From: AM-1111 sp046302135
GTDB lineage: Bacteria > Bacteroidota > Bacteroidia > B-17B0 > Aurantibacillaceae
DNA: 11,274 nucleotides
Assembly (NCBI GenBank): GCA_046302135.1
Contig: JBKCIQ010000119.1
Coordinates: forward strand, 1 to 11,274
Direction: 5' to 3'
In this document: positions 1 to 6,808 of the stretch, one piece after another
Layout: every line of letters starts with the position of its first letter
Numbering within the stretch: the stretch's first letter is position 1
Position numbers and translations under genes: made by a program
The notes under the pieces: model-generated
What the model was told of the DNA's origin: nothing
What the model saw: only the letters and a program-made list of their open reading frames with translations
Databases searched by the model: none

Positions 1-792
1 TCCTCCTGTTCCAGAAATAATACTCCATGCACCTGTACCTACTGAAGGAGTGTTGGCTGATAAAGTTGCGGTTGTAATCCCGCACATTGAAGCGCCAGTT
101 TGATCAGCACCTGCAGAGGCTACTGTTGGGTTTCGCTGGAAGGTTACAACTACATCATCCGTTGAAGCAGTACAAGGAGAATTAGAGATTGTCCATCTTA
201 ATGTGTAAGAATTTCCGGCTGTACCTGTAAAAGTTGAGGTTGGTGAACTTGGTGCTGTAACTGTTCCTCCTGTTCCAGAAATAATACTCCATGCACCTGT
301 ACCTACTGAAGGAGTGTTGGCTGATAAAGTTGCGGTTGTAATCCCGCACATTGAAGCGCCAGTTTGATCAGCACCTGCAGAGGCTACTGTTGGATTTTGT
401 TGGAAGGTAATTGTTACATCATCGGTTGAAGCTGTACATGGAGAATTAGAGATTGTCCATCTCAATACATATGTTGTTCCTGCTGTTCCACTGAAAGTAG
501 AAGTAGGAGACGAAGGAGTTGTAATTGTTCCTCCAGTTCCTGAGACAATGCTCCATGCACCTGTACCTACTGAAGGAGTGTTGGCTGATAAATTCGCAGT
601 TGTAACACCACACATTGATGCGCCTGACTGATCAGGACCTGCGTTGGCTGCGGATGTTTGTGAATTATTCGAAAGAACAACCTCATCATTAGATTCTGTA
701 CAATTACCATTAGAAATTGTCCAGCGCAATGTTGCAGTCGAACCTGCAGGAACACCGGTTACAGCTGTTCCAGGTGAAGAAGGAGTTGTAAT
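1..792 (-). repeat. 264-bp tandem protein-coding repeats (88-residue modules)
   Basis: Three units with a period of exactly 264 bp start at 1, 265 and 529 in plus coordinates. Bases 1-129 and 265-393 are identical, and the third unit has diverged. Each unit encodes one Ig-like module (VGTGAWSI.SGTGG ... LRWTISNSPCTASTDDV). The next two modules to the right (to about 1185) are related in protein but not close in DNA. Near-identity at the left suggests recent expansion or gene conversion. Confidence 0.93.
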
Positions 793-3700
793 GGATGCTG
801 TACCTGATACAACAGTCCACTGACCGGTTCCAACAGTTGGAGTATTTCCGGTCATGTTAAAAGTTCCGTTATTACAATTGAATTTATCTACACCGGCATT
901 AGCTACAGTTGGTATTTGAAAATTAGTAAGTAACACTTGATCCGTAGATGCGGAACAATTGCCGTTTGTAATTGTCCAAGTCAAGGTAACACTCGATCCA
1001 GCAGTAACGCCTGTAACTGTAGAGTTAAACTGACTTGGCGTTGTAATTGTAGCGCTACCTGAAGTTACTGACCATACTCCTGAACCTGTTGTTGGGTTAT
1101 TTCCAACAAGTGTAAAGGTCGAATTATTACAATTTGATTGATCTGCCCCAGCATTAGCTGTTGTAGGAGATGAATTAACAACCATCCCTCCACTCACTGT
1201 TGTTGTTGCACTTCCGCATGTGCCATTTACTACCGCGTAGTAATATGTGATGCCGGCTACTGTAGCATCCGGAGTGTAACTTGAACTTGTTGCTCCACTT
1301 ATTACAACACCACCTGCTGTACTTGCACTTGCATTGCTGTACCACTGATACATTAAGCCTACTCCAGCTGCAGTTACACTGATCGCTGAGAAGTTTGAAT
1401 TGATACATACTGTTTGACTTGCTGTACTCTGAGCTGTGATTGCAGTGGCCGGATTTACTACCATCGCCCCACTCACTGATGATGTTGCTGTGCCGCAAGT
1501 GCCATTTACTACCGCGTAGTAATAGGTTGTACCAGTCGTAGTAGCGTCTGGAGTGTATGCGTTACTTGTAGCGCCGCTAATTGCAGTACCGCCCGTAGTA
1601 CTTGCACTAGAATTGCTGTACCACTGATAGCTTAAGCCTACTCCCGCTGCGGTTACGCTGATTGAACTAAATGATCCGTTAATACATACAGTTTGCGATG
1701 CGGTGCTTTGAGCCGCGATAGATGTGGTTGGATTAACAGTTACAATTAAGGCTGTTGTAGAGACAGCACTTGACCAATTCGGGGAACAATTTACCCGAGC
1801 TAATCTTCTGTACCATGTTGTCTGAGTAAGACCAGATGGAGGATCGTAAGTATCACTATTCGTATTAGAAATATCTGACCAGGATATATTGTCGATTGAA
1901 TTTTGCCACTTATACTCTAAGGTTCCAGTGTGGCCGGAAGCAGGTGATGCACTTGAAAATGCTACTGGGTCGGCACCACTGCAAATTGTTTGATTACCGC
2001 TAATTGTTCCAGCAACATTTGGGTCTGAACATAATGAATTTAAAAAACGAAGAATCCTATTGTATTTTTTCCCGTTAAAACAATTAAATGTTCCTCCTAC
2101 TACAATTTTATTATCAGATTGCAAACTTAAAGAGTTTATATATCCGGTAAAACCTGAACCTGAAGTATTAAATCCATTATCTAGAGTGCCGTCAGTATTA
2201 AGTCGGGCTACCGACGTTACAGGTATTCCATTAAAAGAAGTAAATCTACCTCCTGCAATAACCTTTCCATCTGCTTGAACCGCAATACTCTCAATTCTAT
2301 TATCAAATCCATTTACTCCACCTGGATTAAAACCTGAATCAATACTGCCATTAGAATTTAATAGAGCGATTCTTCGCCTTGGTGTTGTAGTATTGTACGA
2401 GATAAAAGCTCCTCCAACCATAATTTTTCCGTTAGACAAATGAATAATAGTTTCAACACTCCCATCAAAAATCGCTGAAAATCCTCCATCAATTGATCCA
2501 TTCGAGTTAAATCGCATGATATAGTTCGAACTTCCACCAATAATAATTTTTCCGTCTGGTTGCCAACAAATAGCATTAACCGCCCCATTTAGAGAAGTAC
2601 CAGCATCAAAACTTTGATCTAATGAGCCATCAGAATTTAAGCGAGCTAAGTAATTTCTTGATGTTCCATTGAATGAAGTAAATTGCCCACCAACAATAAT
2701 TTTACCATCTCCCTGTAAAGTTGTCGATTTAACAATAAAACTAAATCCAGAGCCCGGATTAAAACTTAAATCTATGGAGCCATTTGAATTTAATCGAGTT
2801 ATATAAAATCTCGACGTACCGTTGAAAGAAGTAAACCAACCCCCGGCAATAATTTTACCATCTTGTTGCAGACTTATTGATTCAACAACAGAGTTAAATC
2901 CTGTACCTGGATTAAAACTTTGATCTAATGACCCATCAGAATTTAATCTAGCAATATTATTTCTTGAAACACCTTGATAACTCGTGAAAAGACCACCAAC
3001 TAAGATTTTACCATCAGATTGAACTGCAGTAGTATAAACATTACCATCAAATCCTGAAAGCTGATCAGGGTAAAATCCTGTGTCTAAAGAACCATTTGAG
3101 TTAAGGCGAGCAATTCGATTTTTTACTGTCCCATTAAATTTAGTAAATTCTCCAACAACAATAACTTTACCGTCAGATTGTAGATTAACAGCAGAAACAT
3201 TGCTATTAAAAGCTGTAACTGTACTGAATCCTGTGTCAATACTACCATCTGAATTTAATCGCGCCACATAATTGGTAGTGTATCCATTAAAAGAAAAAAA
3301 CCACCCGCCAGCAATGATTTTTCCATCTGATTGAATTTTTACTGAATATACCGATGAAGAAAACCCAGAGCCTGGATCGAATCCAGTATCCAAGGATCCA
3401 TTTGTATTTATTCGAACAATATTATTTCGTGCTGTCCCATTAAAAGTAGAGAAATTTCCACCTAGGATAATTTTACCGTCAGATTGAATTGCTGCTGTAT
3501 AAACAGAGTTATTACTAACTCCAGTACCAACATTAAAGGAAACATCTAAAGACCCATCTGAGTTAAGCCGTGTAACATTGTTTCCAATTGAAGTTCCATT
3601 ATATGTGGTGAAATATCCAGCTACAATAATTTTACCGTCCGATTGCAGGCACAAGGCTTCTACACCATAATCAAAACCAGTACCCGTACTAAAACTATTA

Positions 3701-4236
3701 TCTATTGAACCATCTGAATTTAGTCGAACAATATCGGAATGTGAATTTCCATTATACATATTAAACCAACCACCAACAAGTATTTTTCCATCAGGCTGTA
3801 ATATTACGGAGTAAATTGGATTGTCGAAACCACTTCCAGGGTCAAATCCAGTATCTAGAGACCCATCGGTGTTTAAACGAGCAATATAATTCCTTGAAAC
3901 TCCGTTAAAAGAAAGAAAGGCTCCAACAACAAGTATTTTTCCATCAGGTTGCACACAAATTGACTTTACATCATTATCAAAGCCGCTACCTGGATTAAAT
4001 CCTGTATCAGTTGAACCATCACTATTTAAACGCCCTATACGTTTAAAATTACATGTTGTAAAACTACCACCAATAATTATTTTTCCGTCTGGTTGTAAGG
4101 CAGTAACAATTATTTTATCATTAAAATTTGAATACGGTGAATTATCCACCATATTGAAGGTAGTATCTAATTCGCCTGATTGAGATGATAACCTAAAAAA
4201 ATTGAGCAGAAGTAATAATAAAATAATTTTTTTCAC
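1..4236 (-). CDS. Giant secreted delta-60 repeat / Ig-like surface protein, C-terminus beyond left edge
   Basis: One reading frame stays open from a GTG at 4236 to the left edge, giving 1412 codons without the C-terminus. An in-frame TAA lies four codons upstream, so GTG is the only reasonable start. It gives a short signal peptide, (M)KKIILLLLLLNFF, ending near residue 20. Residues ~25-730 hold 14 delta-60 repeats of about 50 residues, each with a core like LQSDGKIIVGG, an FTSFNGT loop and a RLNSDGS-D--F turn. Residues ~735-833 form a CHU_C-type Ig-like domain (GTISGNQTICSG). Next come two 93-residue Ig-like modules with QTVCIN and YYYAVVNGTCG (~834-1015), then five ~85-88-residue modules with NAGADQ...C and LRWTISN, the last cut by the edge. 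Known families of this type are exported adhesins or SprB-like surface proteins, usually with a T9SS tail or CHU_C domain at the C-terminus, which cannot be seen here. The function as an adhesin is inferred. Confidence 0.9.
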   Translation of the reverse strand, partial: MKKIILLLLLLNFFRLSSQSGELDTTFNMVDNSPYSNFNDKIIVTALQPDGKIIIGGSFTTCNFKRIGRLNSDGSTDTGFNPGSGFDNDVKSICVQPDGKILVVGAFLSFNGVSRNYIARLNTDGSLDTGFDPGSGFDNPIYSVILQPDGKILVGGWFNMYNGNSHSDIVRLNSDGSIDNSFSTGTGFDYGVEALCLQSDGKIIVAGYFTTYNGTSIGNNVTRLNSDGSLDVSFNVGTGVSNNSVYTAAIQSDGKIILGGNFSTFNGTARNNIVRINTNGSLDTGFDPGSGFSSSVYSVKIQSDGKIIAGGWFFSFNGYTTNYVARLNSDGSIDTGFSTVTAFNSNVSAVNLQSDGKVIVVGEFTKFNGTVKNRIARLNSNGSLDTGFYPDQLSGFDGNVYTTAVQSDGKILVGGLFTSYQGVSRNNIARLNSDGSLDQSFNPGTGFNSVVESISLQQDGKIIAGGWFTSFNGTSRFYITRLNSNGSIDLSFNPGSGFSFIVKSTTLQGDGKIIVGGQFTSFNGTSRNYLARLNSDGSLDQSFDAGTSLNGAVNAICWQPDGKIIIGGSSNYIMRFNSNGSIDGGFSAIFDGSVETIIHLSNGKIMVGGAFISYNTTTPRRRIALLNSNGSIDSGFNPGGVNGFDNRIESIAVQADGKVIAGGRFTSFNGIPVTSVARLNTDGTLDNGFNTSGSGFTGYINSLSLQSDNKIVVGGTFNCFNGKKYNRILRFLNSLCSDPNVAGTISGNQTICSGADPVAFSSASPASGHTGTLEYKWQNSIDNISWSDISNTNSDTYDPPSGLTQTTWYRRLARVNCSPNWSSAVSTTALIVTVNPTTSIAAQSTASQTVCINGSFSSISVTAAGVGLSYQWYSNSSASTTGGTAISGATSNAYTPDATTTGTTYYYAVVNGTCGTATSSVSGAMVVNPATAITAQSTASQTVCINSNFSAISVTAAGVGLMYQWYSNASASTAGGVVISGATSSSYTPDATVAGITYYYAVVNGTCGSATTTVSGGMVVNSSPTTANAGADQSNCNNSTFTLVGNNPTTGSGVWSVTSGSATITTPSQFNSTVTGVTAGSSVTLTWTITNGNCSASTDQVLLTNFQIPTVANAGVDKFNCNNGTFNMTGNTPTVGTGQWTVVSGTASITTPSSPGTAVTGVPAGSTATLRWTISNGNCTESNDEVVLSNNSQTSAANAGPDQSGASMCGVTTANLSANTPSVGTGAWSIVSGTGGTITTPSSPTSTFSGTAGTTYVLRWTISNSPCTASTDDVTITFQQNPTVASAGADQTGASMCGITTATLSANTPSVGTGAWSIISGTGGTVTAPSSPTSTFTGTAGNSYTLRWTISNSPCTASTDDVVVTFQRNPTVASAGADQTGASMCGITTATLSANTPSVGTGAWSIISGTGG
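1190..1735 (-). repeat. Pair of 279-bp coding repeats (93-residue Ig-like modules)
   Basis: Two adjacent modules with a 279-bp offset; for example GCCATTTACTACCGCG occurs at 1222 and again at 1501. Each encodes a Cys-Cys Ig-like fold reading QTVCIN ... YQWYSN ... YYYAVVNGTCG. They are more diverged from each other than the 264-bp repeats at the left edge, so they are probably an older duplication. Confidence 0.85.
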
Positions 4237-4253
4237 AAAAATCGTTTAGCGTT

Positions 4254-4261
4254 CAAAGTTA
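4254..4261 (-). promoter_or_regulatory. Bacteroidota -7 box for the giant repeat protein
   Basis: On the minus strand this reads TAACTTTG, a full match to the Bacteroidota -7 consensus TAnnTTTG. It lies 17 bases before the GTG at 4236, so the leader would be about 10-14 nt. No well-spaced TTTG -33 element was found, so the call rests on the -7 box and its position. Confidence 0.6.
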
Positions 4262-4880
4262 AATAAAATAAATTATCTGAAAAAACACAAAAATGTATGC
4301 TATATTTTTTTTAATCTCTATGCGTTTCTAACTTATACAAATCTAAAAATAAAAACATATTGTAAAAAAGTAAAAACTCTTGTTTTTTTTTGGACTTTAA
4401 CTCTTCAAATATTAGGTTATCGTAAATAGCTTTTTGGAATTATTCGAGATAAAATTAAATGTAATGGAGGTATCAGTAGCTATGGAAAGACTTTGGCCAA
4501 CGCTATTTAAGGCAAGGTAAAGTAAACTTTATTTGGTTTTTATTTAAAAATTTAATTAGATTTCCTTTAAATATTTTTATAAAAAAGTTAATATCCGTTA
4601 TAAATGATTTCGAGAAAATATTAGTATTGCCTACTTTTACCACAATTGTCTTCTTATTACCACAATTGACCAGTTTTGCTACAAATGAAACTTTACCGAA
4701 CTTGGTGTGTTTTATTGAAGGAGCATTGTTTTGAATTTTCCCTTCTAAAGCACTCTTAGAACATAGATTAATTTCTAATTTATTTATTCGGAATAAAAAA
4801 TTAAACTAAATCATTGGTGTGGATGGCATTAAAAAATACGTTCCAACAACATCCTTCCGTATTCACTCAATTAAAATCAT
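4262..4880. other. AT-rich intergenic region without a supported gene
   Basis: This stretch separates the divergent giant repeat gene and the ATPase gene. I found no open frame with family resemblance on either strand; the longest tidy start-stop stretch near 4464-4520 gives only 18 residues. It contains poly-A/T tracts and the spaced direct repeats near 4637-4687 listed separately. It may hold decayed sequence. Confidence 0.6.
4637..4687. repeat. Spaced direct repeats TTACCACAATTG
   Basis: TTACCACAATTG occurs exactly at 4637-4648 and 4657-4668, 20 bp apart. A degenerate third copy, TTGCTACAAATG, is at 4676-4687. Spacing close to two helical turns is compatible with a protein-binding array, but no function is known. 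It lies about 260 bp upstream of the ATPase gene. Confidence 0.5.
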
Positions 4881-4921
4881 ACATTTTGTATAACACATTT
4901 TGTATAACACATTTTGTATTA
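4881..4921. repeat. 14-bp tandem repeat in the ATPase promoter
   Basis: ACATTTTGTATAAC is repeated at 4881-4894 and 4895-4908, and a third, nearly complete copy (ACATTTTGTATTA) is at 4909-4921. Each unit contains a TTTTG that could act as a -33 element. Only the last is placed correctly for the -7 box at 4935-4942. Confidence 0.85.
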
Positions 4922-4942
4922 TTTAATAAAGCATTATCTTTG
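4913..4942 (+). promoter_or_regulatory. Promoter of the AAA+ ATPase gene, nearly leaderless
   Basis: TATCTTTG at 4935-4942 is a full match to the Bacteroidota -7 box TAnnTTTG. TTTG at 4913-4916 lies 18 bp upstream as a -33 element, slightly shorter than the usual 19-21 bp. The ATG at 4947 begins only 4 bases after the -7 box, so transcription should start at or next to the start codon and the mRNA would be leaderless or nearly so. Confidence 0.65.
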
Positions 4943-4946
4943 AAGT

Positions 4947-6083
4947 ATGGAAACAACCAACAACCCGTTTTTGCTTACCGGTTATAAAAACCCCTCCTAC
5001 TTTTGTGACAGAAAAGAAGAAAGTAAACAACTGAGTCAACTTATGCTCAATGGCACAAACATCACCTTGTTTGCCATCCGAAGACTAGGAAAAACCGGGC
5101 TCATTCACCATGTATTTTATCCTTTTCAAAACAGCAAAACAACAACGTGTATTTACCTGGATATTTTAGCCACTCGAAACCTATCAGATTTCACGAATCA
5201 AATTGCAACTGCTGTTTATAACCGTTTTCCTCCCCAAAAGAACATTGGAAAAAAAATAATAGAACTTTTACAACGGTTCAGGCCGGTAATCAGTTTTGAT
5301 GAGTTAAGCGGATCCCCATCACTTAGCTTAACGGTAGATACAAAAAGTCAAAAAGAAAATACCATAGGGCAAATACTTCAATTTCTCGACAAACAAAATT
5401 TAAAAATAGTGTTTGCCATAGATGAATTCCAGCAAATTTTGGAATATCCTGAAAAGAATACAGAAGCTATTTTGCGAACTCATATCCAAAGTTTAAAAAA
5501 CACTTCGTTTATATTTTGTGGAAGTAACCAGAAAATGATGCACGAAATATTCAATTCTGCAAAACGTCCGTTTTTTGCAAGTTGTACTCAATTAAAATTG
5601 GATGCCATAAAAGAATCAGAATACAAAAAATTTATAACCCGAAAATTCAAAGAGCACAAACGCCAAATTGATGAGGAGTGCCTTGATTTTATTTGTAGAT
5701 GGACAAAGCTCCACACCTTTTACACACAATTTTTTTGTTCCTTATTGTTCAGCTCTAAGAAGGCAAAATATACAATTGAAGATGCTTACCAGACAGCGAT
5801 TTCAATTTTAAAATTGAATGAAAACACATTTTTCCAATATAAAAACCTTTTAACTTCTGCCCAATGGAATTTATTATCTGCTATTGCGAAGGAGGAAAAC
5901 GTTTTTCAGCCTCAATCCAAGATGTTCATCAGCAAATATCAATTGGGAACTCCCTCTTTGGTTAAACGGGGAATTGATGCCTTGCTAGCAAAAGAAATTA
6001 TTTTTTATAATACATCTGTTAACAGTCCCTATTACGAAGTGTATGATAAATTCCTGATGCGATGGCTACAGCAAAAATTTTAG
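4947..6083 (+). CDS. Archaeal-type AAA+ (STAND-like) ATPase with C-terminal winged helix
   Basis: A 378-residue cytoplasmic P-loop ATPase of the archaeal-ATPase type (PF01637-like), a family common as stand-alone genes in Bacteroidota and Archaea. The Walker A motif is AIRRLGKT at 43-50, with Ala in place of the usual first Gly. The Walker B motif is KIVFAIDEFQQ at 153-163, with D159 and E160. FCGSNQ at 190-195 looks like sensor 1. TKLHTFYTQ (253-261) corresponds to the GHP-like motif of STAND and archaeal ATPases. Residues ~300-360 look like a winged helix, and the protein ends with the family-typical YDKFLMRWL. No membrane segment is visible. The first ATG fits the promoter. The gene stands alone between a surface-protein gene and the tRNA-Asn cluster. 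The cellular role of the family is not established; nucleotide-dependent switching or DNA-linked roles are suggestions only. Confidence 0.9.
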   Translation: METTNNPFLLTGYKNPSYFCDRKEESKQLSQLMLNGTNITLFAIRRLGKTGLIHHVFYPFQNSKTTTCIYLDILATRNLSDFTNQIATAVYNRFPPQKNIGKKIIELLQRFRPVISFDELSGSPSLSLTVDTKSQKENTIGQILQFLDKQNLKIVFAIDEFQQILEYPEKNTEAILRTHIQSLKNTSFIFCGSNQKMMHEIFNSAKRPFFASCTQLKLDAIKESEYKKFITRKFKEHKRQIDEECLDFICRWTKLHTFYTQFFCSLLFSSKKAKYTIEDAYQTAISILKLNENTFFQYKNLLTSAQWNLLSAIAKEENVFQPQSKMFISKYQLGTPSLVKRGIDALLAKEIIFYNTSVNSPYYEVYDKFLMRWLQQKF

Positions 6084-6181
6084 TTTTTAAAGTAGCCGTT
6101 TTATCTTAGATTATAAACCTTATAGTGTTATTCGTGGGTCCCTAAGACAATGGCCTAACCTTGGGTGTGATTATTTGTTTA

Positions 6182-6205
6182 CTAGGATAAAAACTGAAAT
6201 CCTAG
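6182..6205. other. Small inverted repeat downstream of the ATPase gene
   Basis: CTAGGAT at 6182-6188 and ATCCTAG at 6199-6205 form a 7-bp stem with a 10-nt loop, about 100 bases after the ATPase stop. No T-run follows directly, so it is a poor intrinsic terminator. The rest of 6084-6267 shows nothing recognisable. Confidence 0.3.
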
Positions 6206-6267
6206 CTATAGTTTGTAAATTTTTCCCAAATAAACTATCCGATATTATTCCAACGAATCAATTTTCT

Positions 6268-6426
6268 TTAAATCACTAAAAATTTAGTCCAAGGGATTCC
6301 TTTTGCAGTAAATGCATTTTTATAAACGGCCTTGTTGTGTTGCTCAAAACGCAATAAAAAATTATCGGTTGTGCCGATGTAAAAGCGATTTAACTTTACT
6401 GAATGTAAGATGTAAACGCAATACAT
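6268..6426 (-). pseudogene. Truncated GIY-YIG nuclease copy
   Basis: This is a second copy of the GIY-YIG gene at 6521-6808, starting at the equivalent ATG (MYCVYILHSV) and ending after 52 residues at ...WTKFLVI. The stop TAA at 6268-6270 sits exactly where similarity to the full copy ends. The VYI, YIG, Arg and His positions survive. The C-terminal half with the catalytic Glu (E64 in the full copy) is gone, so nuclease activity is not expected. The 219 bp at 6271-6489 match 6653-6870 with about 7 substitutions and one 1-bp indel. Several substitutions change the protein (Ile to Leu twice, Asn to Lys, His to Tyr). Confidence 0.85.
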
Positions 6427-6440
6427 AAAGCCGCAACAAT

Positions 6441-6472
6441 AAAAAAGCCTCACATTTCTGAAAGGCTTTTTT
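6441..6472 (-). terminator. Duplicate copy of the tRNA-Asn terminator
   Basis: The arms AAAAAAGCCT (6441-6450) and AGGCTTTTTT (6463-6472) form a 10-bp stem with a 12-nt loop, the same hairpin as 6822-6853. It lies upstream of the truncated nuclease, after the tRNA fragment. The A/T-flanked stem could act in both directions. Confidence 0.6.
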
Positions 6473-6474
6473 GT

Positions 6475-6520
6475 TGGCTCCCCGAGCTGCCCCGATAGTT
6501 ATCGGGGCGAATCAGCGGCC
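6475..6520 (-). pseudogene. tRNA-Asn 3' fragment interrupted by a palindrome
   Basis: The 15 bases 6475-6489 are identical to the last 15 bases of tRNA-Asn including CCA (6856-6870), covering the acceptor 3' strand and one side of the T stem. A palindrome at 6490-6507 follows in place of four T-loop bases. After it, 6508-6520 resumes the T-arm and variable-region sequence (CGAATCAGCGGCC against CGAACCAGCGACC). The 5' half and the anticodon are absent, so it cannot be a functional tRNA. Confidence 0.8.
6489..6508. repeat. GC-rich palindrome (REP-like)
   Basis: The arms GCCCCGATA (6489-6497) and TATCGGGGC (6500-6508) are perfect reverse complements with a 2-nt centre. It is strikingly GC-rich against its AT-rich surroundings. 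From memory, CCCGATAG...TATCGGG palindromes recur in intergenic DNA of many Bacteroidota; copy number in this genome cannot be seen here. Confidence 0.8.
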
Positions 6521-6808
6521 TTAAATATTGTAAAGTTTTACTACTTTGTTTTTGATTTCAGGATATTTAACCAGGTTTTGAATGTATTGTTTTGATTTCA
6601 TTCGTTTAATATGGCTTTCAACAGAAAATGCTTGTTTAGAATTTAGATTTTCAATCACTAAAAATTTAGTCCAAGGGATTCCTTTTGCAGTAAATGCATT
6701 TTTATGAACGGCATTGTTGTGTTGCTCAAAACGCAATATAAAGTTATCGGTTGTACCGATGTAAAAGCGATTTAACTTTACTGAATGTATGATGTAAACG
6801 CAATACAT
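6521..6808 (-). CDS. Small GIY-YIG nuclease family protein
   Basis: A 95-residue single-domain protein of the GIY-YIG superfamily, in the UPF0213/YhbQ-like size class. Visible motif residues are Y5 (VYI, equivalent to GIY), Y16-I17-G18 (YIG), R26, H30 and E64 (VESHIKRMKSKQYI). These form the tyrosine/arginine/histidine/glutamate set expected of an active nuclease. FTAKGIPW at 39-46 is typical of the Bacteroidota members. The ATG at 6808 (MYCVYIIHSV) was chosen because a longer in-frame start at 6904 would begin inside tRNA-Asn and cross its terminator. The gene follows the tRNA in the same direction, with the terminator hairpin ending 13 nt before its ATG, so expression would need readthrough or an unseen promoter. 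The physiological role is not known; homing-like behaviour is inferred from the duplication beside it. Confidence 0.87.
   Translation of the reverse strand: MYCVYIIHSVKLNRFYIGTTDNFILRFEQHNNAVHKNAFTAKGIPWTKFLVIENLNSKQAFSVESHIKRMKSKQYIQNLVKYPEIKNKVVKLYNI

Larger units (their letters stand above)
6271..6520 (-). repeat. Left, decayed copy of the tRNA-Asn/GIY-YIG module
   Basis: 6271-6489 is about 96% identical to 6653-6870 (offset 382, then 381 after one indel). 6508-6520 then matches tRNA positions 6875-6887 at 11 of 13 bases. In minus-strand order the copy holds a tRNA-Asn 3' fragment (interrupted by a palindrome), the terminator, and the nuclease N-terminal half. The next base, 6521, is the stop codon of the intact nuclease gene, so the two modules are directly joined. 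Confidence 0.85.

Noticed and set aside
1175..1498. 107-residue minus-strand frame inside the giant gene
   Set aside because: A shifted-frame shadow of the repetitive Ig-like modules; low-complexity Ser/Cys/Asn composition and no family resemblance.
1..1735. Regularly spaced repeats considered as a CRISPR array
   Set aside because: Periods are 264 and 279 bp, multiples of three inside an open frame, and repeats and spacers both code for one protein.
2060..2278. Plus-strand frame opposite the delta-60 region (also 3080-3271)
   Set aside because: Antisense reflection of the delta-60 repeats, which carry the real coding signal on the minus strand.
4464..4520. Short plus-strand frame of 18 residues (MEVSVAMERLW...)
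   Set aside because: Too short, no promoter or family similarity that I can recognise.
4834..4864. Inverted repeat AATACG ... CGTATT upstream of the ATPase
   Set aside because: Only 6-bp arms with an 18-nt gap; expected by chance in AT-rich DNA.
4947..6083. ATPase as part of a defence or toxin-antitoxin system
   Set aside because: No partner gene, nuclease or effector domain is linked to it in the window; the GIY-YIG gene is on the other strand and belongs to the tRNA module.
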